The notes under the pieces: generated by a model | The model's input: the letters and a program-made list of their open reading frames with translations, nothing else | Told to the model about the DNA's origin: nothing | Database searches by the model: none | From: Pachypanchax playfairii | Taxonomy: Eukaryota > Chordata > Actinopteri > Cyprinodontiformes > Aplocheilidae | NCBI GenBank assembly: GCA_006937955.1 | Contig: SSNP01000007.1 | Span: forward strand, 4,153,180-4,217,179 | Length of the DNA stretch: 64,000 nt | Reading direction: 5' to 3' | In this document: positions 42,439-54,800 of the stretch, piece by piece | How the letters are laid out: every line of letters starts with the position of its first letter | How positions within the stretch are numbered: the stretch's first letter is position 1 | Position numbers and translations under genes: made by a program

Positions 42439-42985
42439 GACAAATGAAGACTATATTAGGAGGAGTATGAATATCTGGTGTTCACCTGGACAACAGACTG
42501 AACTGGAGACACAACTGTGATGCTGTTTTTAGGGAAAGAGCAGACTGGACCTCCTCAGGAAGCTTAGATCCTTCAATGTTTGCAGCAAGATGTTGAAGAT
42601 CTTTTATAAGTCTGTTATGGAGAGTGTAATCACATCTGCAGTCACCTGTTGGGGGAGCAGCATCAAAGCAAGTGACATGAAGAGGTTAAACAGATTAATA
42701 ACGAGGGCTGGTTCTGTTCTGGGGACTGATCTGGAGTCTCTCGAGTTGATTGTCCAAAGGAGGATGGTTCGAAAAATGAAAATCATCATGGAGAACCCTC
42801 ATCTAACTCAAGAACAGAGTGTCTTCAGTCAAAGGCTTCTTCAGATCCGCTGCAGCACAGACTGCTACAGGAGATCCTTCCTGTCCACAGCTAGAACCTT
42901 CTACAATGGCTCCCTGAAGAAGAACTGAGCTACAACAACATTTAATTTCCCTTCAGGGATTAATAAAGTATTTTTGATGGATTTT
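42439..42985 (+). mobile_element. 3' end of an L2/CR1-like LINE (fragment A)
   Basis: A 112-codon frame at 42590-42928 encodes the thumb/C-terminal part of a reverse-transcriptase ORF: MLKIFYKSVMESVI, CWGSSIKASDMKRLNRLI and QSVFSQRLLQIRC. Upstream, frameshifted words of the EYLGVHLDNRLNW type are visible at 42460-42510. The tail TTTCCCTTCAGGGATTAATAAAGT is L2-like. It abuts the right end of the TTAA MITE, so the LINE is cut short there. Confidence 0.75.
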
Positions 42986-44529
42986 TTTTATTTGATTACA
43001 CCAAAGGAAAGATTTTATCCTATACAGTATGTGTCTCAGATGTTGAAAGCTGTGAAATAGCAGGATACAGAACCTTTAATGCTATGCTATACATTTTTGG
43101 TAATATGTATTATAATTGGTGTATTTTGTTTAAAGTTCTTACAGTGTTGTGAAGTGTGACATCCCATGATCTTCTGGCATTATGATGATGATGGCAAGAA
43201 GATATCAAGTTATGCATGGCTGAAGCTTCAGGAGGATACGCTCGTGAATAATCGCCCATTTCATAGAACCAACCTGTGTATGTGATGTTGTGAAGAGAGC
43301 TACAGTGAAGTAATAATTTCCTAGAGTATAACGGAGCCTTCAGACAAGCTGTTTAAAAGCTAATGCCGCAGGATTTAACTGGAGCCTCGCTGCAATCACT
43401 GCAGAGGAAAAACTCAATGAAAAAAGACAAGTTAACACTTTTATTGGTGTCTTCATGTCTGAATGAACCGTGGTATGTAAATTATACCCAGTCAAACAAA
43501 AAAAAAATGCATACACGCCTTGTTGTTTTGGCAATAACATCATGTGTCCGTGTTTTCTTGCAGTTACAACAGCCAACTCCTGACATGCTGTTGATTCACC
43601 TCTAAAGAGAGCTTTCTGTTTCTCATGCAGGGACTGCAGTGACAGACAGCAGCATCAAGTTTGCGATGCATGTCAGAGATTATAGATCAGAGACACGAAC
43701 ATATAAATCTCTCACGTGATATTTGTCAAAAACACGAACTTTTAACTGCTGTGAAGTAAAGTCTACTCAAACTAAATCACACACCATCCAAATAGGAATA
43801 TCTGGGTGCAAGTGATATATAACAGATGATGAAAACAAGACTGAATCTGACTGCATGAAGACTTTTAATATGGGTGTGTGAAAATATTTTGTTCTCACTG
43901 CATTCTTTCACAGTTCTAAAAAGTTGTTCAGATTTTCATTATTGGCTTGAAGCACCACATTTATCAAGTGTTTGAAATAGGTTCGTTTAAACAAGAATAA
44001 ACAAAAGTCTAATGTGTTTATCAGAGACTAAATCACACACCACCAGCTGTTTCTCAAACCGAGAGCCCAGTATACAGCAACAACAACTATAGGGACATGT
44101 AATCTGATGGAACCGCACACTGTAAGAGAAGGTGGTTTTAAGGAGGGCGGGGGTTGTTCTTGATTGTTTGGGGAAATCTGACAGTATTATCAGAATGCAT
44201 GTAAATGTCCAGCTGCTTTGGAAAATGTTCCAATTTCTGTAGTTTAGATGGAGAAGGGAGAGTGATGAAGTGAAAGACAGCCATGATGAAATCACATATT
44301 AGCTGTTTAACAAATCAATAAACACAGTTCTGTGATAACACACGATGTTTGACATTATATATGCAGCTGCACACAAGGGGGAAGATGGAAAAAACTGAAC
44401 ATGTTCACTGTAATTACAAGGATTCCTCTCACAAAAATAACAAACAGCTTCCATCATCTCAAAGACTCACAGCACTTCATTACTCAGTCTTTCATTCACT
44501 CTGTGTGACGTAAATGGTGACTGTCATTG
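42986..44529. other. Gene-poor stretch
   Basis: No gene or complete repeat is recognised. Open frames are short and show no family features. Confidence 0.4.
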
Positions 44530-44625
44530 TCCATCCGTCCGTCCGTCCATCCATCCATCCATCCATCCATCCATCCATCCATCCATCCATCCATCCATCC
44601 ATCCATCCATCCATCCATCCATCCA
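44530..44625. repeat. (ATCC)n microsatellite
   Basis: About 24 ATCC units, beginning with three GTCC variants. It produces artefact frames of GWMD repeats on the minus strand. Confidence 0.97.
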
Positions 44626-46918
44626 AAGAAATAATACTGAAATGTTCCTGTTTGCTGTGAGACATATTTTTTCTGGATTTGTCCCATGGACTCCGTCCAC
44701 AGATACATGTCCAAAACACCTAGAAGCCACCAGATGACCAAACTACCACAATATCTTCTTTTGATGCAGAGAAGAAGTGACTGTTCTCTGACCTTCCCTC
44801 AAACCACTGGGTTTCTTACCCTGTTCCTCATGGTTAACTGATTCATTGTTCATAAGAAGCTCAGTTCAGCTGCTTGTACCTGTGATTTCATTCTCTCAGT
44901 CTCTACCTAAAGCTCCAGACTGCAGTGAGAACTGTAACATACAATGACAGATAAATGAACACTTCACCTTTTAGCTCAGAACTCTCTGCAGGATGACAGA
45001 CCAGTACAGCAATCCTATTGTTGCAGGTGTCGTCCAAACTTGCCCATTCATCTTTTTAACTCCTACATATTGTCAAGACACTGAGGAACCAGAGCTACAC
45101 CCGAACCAGTCATGCACTCGCATCCTGGACTTGGCAATCCACCTTTTTACAAGCCAAGCACCATCGTCTCAGAGTTGGAAGTGTTAAACCTAATCCTGTA
45201 TATTTTACACTCCTGCCTGTATAGAGCTGGTATTTCTAAAATATTATTTAAAATGCGCAAGATTTCAACAACCTGGAATATGCTAGATAATATTAGTGTG
45301 TATTTGGTTTGATAGCAAAACAAATGTTTTGGAAATATTATGGGAAAATACGATTAAAGGGTTTCAGCAACCTTGGCAAAGCTCTAATAAGAATGGGAAA
45401 TCCCCAGACTGTGCACAAAAGAAAAAGCAAGGATCAACGATGCACTTGGGAAAAAGTTTGTTTGTAATTTCTGATGCATCGGAAGAACTTCTACAGTTAA
45501 ATCTGCTGAAAAAAAACTCAATGCATGTTCCAGCAGAAATTTGTCAGAAAAAAAAAAAAGTCTTTTTGTGGCTGATTGTTGGACGCTATCAGTAATCTAC
45601 TTGTCTCTGTGGATTGTCCAACAACCTCATTGTGACTCCTTGAATTTATTTCTGGCCATTTGATCTTGTATGTTTAATCTAACATTCAAGTTTTAGTGTT
45701 TGTATATAGTAACTCTGTGCACATAGTGAAACTGGACAGTTGTAACACTTTAAATGTGTATTTTTGTTTGTCCGATGGGCAAAGACCTCCCACACTGTAG
45801 TTTGCAGTGAAAATATATTCCTGTTATGAGATAGGCTATTTGTACTTTATATTTAAGTGTGTGTATGAGAATGGAGCTTTATAGATACTTTATAGTCTCA
45901 ACAGCATATAGAACAAACATGACGTTATCAAAAAATCAACAAGATCCGACATATAGGAATTAGAAAATCGGTCTATTAAAGTTTCATAGCTGTTGATTAA
46001 AAGTTGATTAAGTGCATGATTGATTTAAGATGTAAGATCAGAGCAACAAGTTACAGTATCTCTTTAGACAATATATGTTTGGAGGTTTACTCAAATTTAT
46101 TGGAATATTTGTTAACTGTTTATATTTGCAGGATTAAACCAGGACAAACTTACACATTCAAAACATGAAAAGATGGAAATTATAATGAGATTAAAGACAG
46201 ACACAGTATGAAGAGAAACAGATTCCAAGAGTGATAATGAATTGTTTGAAAGAAATTTGCATCAGATTCACAAAAATGACACAGTATGTATGAAGATGAT
46301 CAGTAATGACATAAGCTGACTGGTTAGCAGAGCTTATCTGCTTCTTGATTGCCATTCTTGTTGCAGCTTTGGGGACAATGAACATGGAGAAATCACTTGC
46401 TGAGACACCTAAAGATCCTGCTGTTCAGCTGTCATGGCTATCAGATGAACAGACCTCCAAAAACAGACCGTTACCTTGATCATCATGCAGCATTCTGACA
46501 CCTGCACTGAATGACATTTGGTTGAGAGGAGTCTGAGTGTGGGTCTGAGTCTTGAAGAGACGGACTCTGTGAGGAGGGTGGGATGAGTTCGGTGCTCAGC
46601 CACGTCTGGATTCTGGCATGGATGAGATGTGAGATGGGACGTAGGAGACATGTCCACTCCACCAAACTCAATGGGACTCTTTAGTACAGGTAAACTGTCT
46701 GCAGGCCTAGCATAGCATGACAGAGAGAAAATCTAAAAACAAAGACTTTAACAGACGTCAGGCACAATGGAAGTCACATAATTTCTGTGTACGTCAAGTA
46801 TTTCAGTGTGTTTGTGTGTCTACTGGCCATGCTGACAGTGACAGAGACAGATTAGGTGTCCAAGGGACAGATCGCCTTAAGAACAACCTCCACTGCACTG
46901 ACTGAGATAAAATACAAG
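44626..46918. other. Gene-poor stretch
   Basis: No coding exon is recognised. The sequence is AT-rich with homopolymer runs. Confidence 0.4.
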
Positions 46919-47026
<108 letters not shown>

Positions 47027-47030
47027 GTGT

Positions 47031-47334
47031 GTTTTGGTATCCTTATGGGGACCGTCCATTGACTTCCATTGATTTTAGTAACTAGATTTATACCTAACCC
47101 AAACCCTTTTACTAACCTTAACCATTACTGATCTATAACTAACCCTAAGACTAACTAAAACTCTATTCACACCATACCTATAAACCTAACCCCTAACCCT
47201 AAAAAGGGGAGTCCCCCTCATGGGGACCAGGCTTCGGTCCCCACAAGAACCCTCGGACCCCAGAAAGATAGTAAAAGTCAGGAAACGGGTCCTCAGGAGG
47301 TCAGAAATACAAACCCACACACACACACACACAG
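47031..47334 (-). repeat. GGGGACC-rich dispersed repeat, copy 2
   Basis: This is the reverse complement of copy 1 at 26942-27220, nearly identical along its whole body (TATCCTTATGGGGACCGTCC at one end, GGTCAGAAATACAAACCCAC at the other). Like copy 1 it has dinucleotide arrays on both sides. It shares the variant GGGTCCTCAGG with copy 3, where copy 1 has GGTCCCCAGG (same strand). Confidence 0.85.
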
Positions 47335-49540
47335 GTGTATACACACTTATTGACATAATTTAACCCCATGAGCTCATGGGGTTTGTCCATATTTACACTG
47401 CCATGCTGTGAGAATTTCAGGAGCAGATCTTCAAAGAACTGGTCACATTTAAGGCAAGCTTGTTATCCAGAGGTCTTTTTATGGATTTGTGTGTGTCCAT
47501 GGAGAGGTCTGTGTTTCCCAGTGACCCCAGTGGCCTGGGCTGCCTGTCTATTAGAGCTGAGGCTATTAGACTATCAGAAAGTGGGAGCATCCCCTCTTGC
47601 AATGGTGATAAGATCAAGGCATTCCGACAGCCAAAGCAGTCATTACCCTGTGCTCCAGCCCATAATGTCCCTCCATTTAAACACCCTGTTACCATGGGAC
47701 TGCAGCTGCGCCCGTTTAAACCATTTATTGGTCCTGCTGTCTCTCTGGACTATTGACACACATGCATACGAACACAGAATGCATTACCATGTTATTAGAT
47801 AAACATTTACACATGCACATTGCTGCAATGAGCGAGGTTACTGGGAGATGGTGACGGACTTGCAAGGGTTCAGCATCAAACACTGCTTGAAATGAATGCT
47901 TACGATGTCTTCTGACCTTCTATATTGTCAGTGCTACTTGCATTAAAAAGAAAAAGTTTTCAATCTAAAAGATTGAAATAAGTAATTGATAATCAAACCT
48001 TTTCTGATCATACAATAGATTGTACATACAGTCTCTATCCACACTGAACAGGCACTAGTGTCAATTAGTAAATTATCAAATGATATCCGTTTGCCAAAAT
48101 AGACTTTCTATAAGAAAGCACGTGTTTAATGGATGGTTGGTACCAACATGCAGTATCAGTTTATGCACAGACAGCTTGTATGAGTCTGTGTTTCCATCTA
48201 GTGGCCAAACAGCGAAGGCAAAACATAAAACTGTTTCTAACAGACAACTAGACACAATGGTTGGTGCTTCTTCATGTTTTCTTTTCTTCAGTTCTGTATC
48301 TCCCTATAGAGTTGTTTGAAAAATACAAACATGCAGAAATTATTTACTTACATAATTTTACAAACTAATTCCGAACTCAGGCAGTAAGTTCTGTAGAATT
48401 TGCAGAAGGACTTTGCTCAATCCATTCACTGTTATTACTGGTATGTATGTTTCCCAAGAGTCAAGGTGAGTTGAATAGAAAAAAGGTTTAATATGATTTG
48501 ATGCATGAAATGAAAGTGGTGAAACTAATGTAAGTTCCTCTGAATGAGGCTCTGCAAGGTCATTTTTATTGTCTTTATAGGGAGTCTGTGTGTGAGAAAC
48601 CATCAGGACATATCAGACCTACAGGTGCTTCTCAAGGCCACGGAGAGAAGACACAAATATTTGTTCATCTGTCCTAAAACTGTCTCACACTCAGTCTGAC
48701 CTTGAGTCATAAACACCCCATGTTAAGGCATGTACAATTTAATAAAGCAACTTAGAGACTCTCCCCAAATATATATATGTATATATATTTTTTAATTTTG
48801 AAAATAAAATTAGGCTGCAGGCAACAGGGTGCCCAAAGAGCCTATATATGTTTAAAAATCTATTTTATTTATAAATAAACGGTCCAATTTAATCAGAAGG
48901 TCCAAATTCAAAGTTAGATACATACAATCATTTGCATTAATTGTAATAAGATTCAGTGAGTTATAAAATGTCAGTAAAATGTGTTGTATCTAAATAAACC
49001 AGCTGATAGGTTGGATAGTCATTTTTTACAGAATTCCCATTCCTGAGCAACAGGAAGTGGAGACGGTGGAACGGAACGAGCCCATTAAACAGGGAGAAAC
49101 ATAACTAACTGGGTTCTGACAGGACATGAACCATACAGGAGGGTTGGGCCACTAGTCCTTTCTATGAAAAAGGAAACAGAGTAAAAGTTAATGGCAGCAA
49201 TAATAATACACACAAATGTGTAGAGCAAAGAGATTAAAGACAGCAGAGTGAAGACATGTGGTCTACTTTCAAATAGTCTAGGAACCACAAGCAAACCTGC
49301 TTCTTGAGAATGAAGTGTTCCATTAGGAACAAATGAATGTTTATGTTTGCATTTGATGGGTGATGTGTTTAGCAGGAATTGCTCCATACAACCTTGGGCC
49401 AGCCCTGATTATGGGATTTATCAGACAGTGACGTAAAAAGGCTGAATACACTGATAAAAAAGGCTGATACTGTTCTGGAGTCATCGGTGTTCATTGTTTA
49501 AAGGTAGATTCTCTGAAAAATGTAAAACATGAATGAAATG
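47335..49540. other. Gene-poor stretch with a possible noncoding block
   Basis: The part at 47450-47760 is GC-balanced with open frames in several phases but no protein-family resemblance. It may be conserved noncoding DNA. The remainder is AT-rich; a TA-rich run lies at 48768-48795. Confidence 0.35.
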
Positions 49541-49544
49541 AAAA

Positions 49545-50690
49545 ATACTTTATTTATCCCAGAAGGGAAATTCAACTGGAGATACAGAGAACAGCTTGGC
49601 CTTCACTCTCCAGGCAGCCAAGGGTCACACAGTGTGCCCGGCGCACGTCGATCAGACCAGCCAAGATCACACAGGAGAATACATACAAATACATACATAC
49701 ATATACATAAGCACGCATCAACCTGTGTGTTAGGAAAAGAATAAACCAGAAAAGAACACATGAGGGGAGATAGGTAAAAAAAATTCCTCTCACGCAGCAC
49801 CCACTGGGTGGCGCTGTTTGAGATTGAAAAAAAGCCTTAGCGGGGGACAATAAACGAGACACGTCGAGAACTTTTGTAGGGATGTGAAGTGCAATCAGTG
49901 TGTGTATGCATGCAGAGAAGAGTCAAGGACACCATCTCTGGGCCAGAACCGATTGTTATGTCTGTCCTCAGTCTGTTGGCGTCCAGTGGACAGGGGAAGG
50001 GAGGGGCTGTGGTCCTCCGTACTCGCTGCTCCAGGAGACTTCAGTGCATTGGCCTTGAGGCCAGCCGAAACAAAGATAAGAGTAATTAGATCGAAGCCGA
50101 AGAATTTTAGCAGCTCCTGTTGTCCATATGGTACACTTTTGTGGAGAATCCTAAACAGCCAAATAAAACCAAATTACATGAAACAGCCAATCAATCACTC
50201 CTCCACATAGAACCGAACCTGCAGCTTCTCCAAGATGACACCCATTCTTCCAGTGAGATCCAACACATCAGTCTGTGATCCAGACCCCCGAGCTTTCTAG
50301 TCCGAGTGCTGCCAGATAAGGTTACATACTTTCCTTATTTTCCAAATTTGTCAATACGTCAGGTGACTGCCAGCTCCAATCAGCAGGTTCCCACGTCAGT
50401 AATCCAAATAAATACGTCCTCCACCGACACAGCGTGGGTCGAGTCCGAGCATGGTGGCTCCCCCTTCTCAAGCCTCAATTGTAGTAAAAAATAAGTTTTC
50501 CAATGTGTAAGTGACCACGATACCAGATCCATATAAATTTCCAGTTCGTAGCAGCCAGTACAGAAGGCACAGAGACATGCAGACACGAGACAGAAGCAGG
50601 AAAGGGGGGGAGGGTTGAAGAAGATAAGGGAGAAGCTGCGAAATGCGACTGTCCTCGACAAGAGCAAGACAAGAAATGGAAAACCCTCAG
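49545..50690 (-). mobile_element. 3' region of a LINE, minus orientation
   Basis: The plus-strand start CTTTATTTATCCCAGAAGGGAAATT is, on the minus strand, an L2/Rex-type tail (TTTCCCTTCTGGGATAAATAAAG). The adjoining kilobase is GC-balanced and non-coding with many stops, like a LINE 3' UTR. The family and the right-hand limit are uncertain. Confidence 0.5.
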
Positions 50691-50699
50691 CATCCTCTT

Positions 50700-51335
50700 A
50701 CAACACAGTCTGGACCACATATTGTTATTATTACTAGAACAGGTCCTACACATGGTGACAGCTTGTTGGAGCAGTTTTGATCTTTTCTGAGAGTTTCCTG
50801 CCTGTTTTCTTTGTTTGTATAATGAAATATTATTGCCACTTGTTATGATGCGTAACCATAGCAACAAGAGATTTGTTTACCAGAAAGAGCAGCTAATGGA
50901 CATTTCTAAAGCTGAAATAATACTCAATGTGAAACCTCAAAGCTCAGGTCCTTCAATGTTTGCAGCAAGATGTTGAAAAGCTTTTATGAGTCTGTTGTGA
51001 AGAGTGTGATCACGTCTGCCCTCACCTGTTGGGGGCGGAGCACCAGAGCAGGTGACGTAAAGAGACTGAACACAGAAGGCTGGTTCTGTTCTGAGGACTG
51101 ATCTGGATCCTTTTGAGTTGATTGTCCAAAGGACGATGAAGAACATGATGGAAAACCCTCATCGTCATCTTCACAACACAGTAACTTAACAACAGTGTCT
51201 TCAGTCAGATTCCTTAGAACCCACTCAGACACATGAATACCTGTCCACAGCTAGAACCCTCTATAAACTCTGAAGATGAACCGAGTTACAGCAACCTCTA
51301 ATTCCACTTCATGGTTTAATAAATATGTTTGAATT
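50700..51335 (+). mobile_element. L2/CR1-like LINE with internal deletion (fragment B)
   Basis: The left part (50730-50933) is the 5' region shared, in inverted orientation, with fragment C at about 58385-58590 (for example CTTGTTATGATG, CATAGCAACAAGAGA, AGAAAGAGCAGCTAATGGAC). At about 50938 it jumps to the reverse-transcriptase C-terminal part shared with fragment A (TCCTTCAATGTTTGCAGCAA). Frameshifts disable it. The tail has TTTAATAAATATG. Confidence 0.7.
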
Positions 51336-51835
51336 GAAATGCAATTTTAATTTAAACATAAAATATACAGTTTACTGTCAGTCTCAGAGCAAATGGATTT
51401 AAATATTGCTGCGCTGGTTTAATGTTTCAGTTCCTCAGATCATTAAGTTGATCATCTGTCCCTTTAGTTCTCTGACAGCCTGGTTAAAAGCAGCTCACGC
51501 GCTTAATGATTCAACCTAATCACGTACAAAGCTTCATATCACAAAACACGTTTTGGCTTGTTTACTGATTACAATTTGTTGAGTTAGGTTTCGTTTCTTC
51601 TGATTCGCTGACTATTCGGACATGTTCGTTTCACTTTCCGCCTCGACGCCGCAGCTCCGTGTCATTAAAAGCAACGAGTTACCGCCCGCGCGGACTGTCG
51701 GGGAATAAAAACCGACCGTCCTTTTCCGCGAGTCCTCAGACTTGCGGTCATATGGGTCTTCGTCAGCTTTATATCCGTGTTTGGGCGTGCATGTCGGACG
51801 CATTGTGGATATTTTAACTAATAATTTTGATCAAA
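51336..51835 (+). promoter_or_regulatory. 5' flank of mov10
   Basis: CpG content rises at 51600-51780 (CCGCCCGCGCGGACTGTCGG), just before the first coding exon. It is probably the promoter and 5' UTR. No TATA box at a standard distance was identified. Confidence 0.45.
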
Positions 51836-54800
51836 ATGAGTATAAGTGCACGATGCCAAACTGGACTGGACTTCTTCGAGTTTTTGAACGAGACAAATCG
51901 AGTATCCATCACTGAAAGACTGGAACTCAGAGACATTTATAACACTGAGTTCAGGAGCAGGTAATGTTAAACCCTCTTATACTCTATTTCACTCCAACTG
52001 TTCATCCTATGACAATAAGCCTTGATGTTTTTTACTGTAGGAACCCAGGAACTAAAGATCCAAGCTTTGGTTCGGTGTTATATGCCCTGAAAGTTTGCAA
52101 CAAAATAACAAGAAAGAGAGACAAAATCCGCTTCAACTCCACGGTTTGTATTTATTTATTTACTTTTTTTTTACTGAAGTTGAAGTATTAAATAACAAGT
52201 AAAAAGTAAAATATTACATTTTAAAATAAAAGCAGCAGTAAATCTGTCATGAAAATCAGAAAAACCTGCGTATTCTAACAGGTAAATATCATGTAAATAT
52301 GTGTTTAAACATTTAAATGACACATAGAAAAAAACTTTCCGGATTATTTATTCTGGATGTTTTTCGTAGGTCTGAGATGATTATTTATATAATCCTACAC
52401 AACTGGTCTTACACATGAAAGGAAACAACTGGTTTGTGATTTGGATCAAACACGTGATTTATATTCCATAGACAAAGGTCCCTTTTTAAATACCTATTGA
52501 GGGAAAAGGTAAAGTGTGATCTGTATTTTATGAAGTGGTATTTATGGATATGCTGGGAGATTGCAGGTGTTTAGTAATCTCAGATATTTTACTGGGTTTC
52601 GCATTCATCATAATTTACAGATAAATTATAAAATGTTTGTATTTCTTTGAAGAGGTCAAACGGTTGAGTGCCTGTTTTAATACTGTAAATCTTTGAGTCA
52701 GATAAGTTTAGATTAAATCCAACTTTTCTGTTTTCCGTTGTTGAGAATCAAGACATGACGACAAGATAAAGAGTGAAATGAAACAAGAATATCTTAGTTA
52801 AATTTCCACAGCAGAGCAATGGAAGACCCGAGGGTTCGAGTTGAAGCATGTGGCTTTACAATTCAGTGGAATAATTATGCAGAACCCTAAAAGTTAGATT
52901 CAAGTTTTTAAACTGAAATCTGAGATCAACAGATAACCAGAGGAAAAACCCTTCAAACACGAGCGATGAGATCTGGTCTGAGACGTGCTGACTTGACAGA
53001 AAAAAACTGAAATGAATCGGTTTTATTAGAGATCTAATGAAGTCAGATACTTTTTAAAGTGTTTGTGAAACGCTCAGGTCTCAATAAAACATTTACAAGC
53101 TTTATAACTTTGTTAAACAAAACATGGTGCAGATTTGTTGTGGTTGATGCTCAAATCAGGCAAGTATGAAAGTTTTTCTGAGCTTCGGGCGAGTCTCAGT
53201 TTTGAAGGCAAATGAAACCCATAGTGATGAAACAGAAACACAACTCTTTGTTTATATCTTACACAGACATAGAAAAACATTTTTTTTTACTTGTGTTTTC
53301 ATTGATAAAACTGTGAAACGCTGTATAGCAGCTGGTGGTCACACAGCTTCATTAATCTAGTTCCCTAAATCAGACCCAGAGAATGATGAAATCCCTCACG
53401 TGGAAACAAAGAAGTTCATGAGCACCAAACGTAACGTTGTGATTCACTGGGTCGGATTTTGATCAGTGGAAAGAATGAATCTGCAGAGCGACGCTCGAGT
53501 CAAACCTGCAGCAGAACCACGAGTGAAACATTAAATATCATTTCTGTATTAGAATCCTGCATTTAAAGCAGTACTGAATAACTTTTAAAACTTGAAGCTA
53601 TAATTTTGAAACTTGTCTAAGTGGCTACTCACCAAAAAACATGTTCATCTTCATATTAGACATCACTCTCGACCCTCTGATGGCTTTACAATAGACTAAA
53701 TAAACTCTGGTCTCAGCTGGAAGTGGTGTTCTGGTGATTTATGCTGCCCTGAAGAAAAATGCCTCCATAGTACAGAATTACACTTTATTTCATAACGAGA
53801 TGTCATTAGAAGTTCATACAGTATTCTTGTTTATGGCAAGTGTGCCCTATTAATTATTTAAGTCTATTTTTATGATCCTTCCCAGATATTTTCTATATAA
53901 AAGACCTCTGGGTCCTTGGCGGCCATTGTTGGGTCCTTCTCCTCTGGGTGTGTCCATACATTTGCCTGTCGCCCTGACAATGCAAAAAAGTAAAAATAAC
54001 ATAATATTTAGTGTTCCTGTGCTGGGAGAATTTATTTGATAGGTAAAATGTATTTATGGAAAAATATAGAAACAAAAATAAATAACAAATCTGTTTATTG
54101 AAGTCAAGACTGTGGAACGGCACATGTGTGTAGCACATCTCAACAGGTAGCATAGTTCTGCAGAACACCGGTTCGAGCAACGGCTGTCTGAGACACGGCT
54201 GCAGGAAAGCTGTTCAGTACTGCTTTAAAGAAGGTGACGAGATGCACGAAGAACGGAGCAGAAATCCACTTATTCTCTAAATGCTAAACAAAAAATAAAT
54301 AAAAAGCAACCAGAGTTTGAAATAAGTTAATAAATCATGTGCTCTCTGAAACAAACTGCTGTCATGACGACAGACTCACACACCTGAAATTCACTACTTA
54401 GTCATAATAATTAAAGCCTGTAAAAACAGATAATCAGAAACACTCTGTCACTCACCCGCATCATAACACAAGCTCCTGTTATGTCTCGACACGTTGCCAA
54501 ATCAGCTCTTCAACAAGTTTCAGCACTTCCTCTTGATCCTCGTTGGTTCCATCTCCAACCTCATCACTGCAGCTCTGCTGTCTCCTCAGCGTATCCATGT
54601 TTCTTGCCTCCGGCCCATTCTTTCACACCTGATCCTCGTCGGTTTACACACACAGTCACATGTGAACCCTGAAAAACGCTTTCCTGCTGCTTAATCACAA
54701 TGTATGACCCAACATACTCACGAAGTCAGGATCCGATGTTAGCAGCTCAGTGAGAGATTTTTCGGTGGACCCTAGTAGGACCGTAGCCTAACGGGGAAGG

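Noticed and set aside
44492..44741. Frames of MDGW repeats
   Set aside because: They are translations of the (ATCC)n microsatellite.
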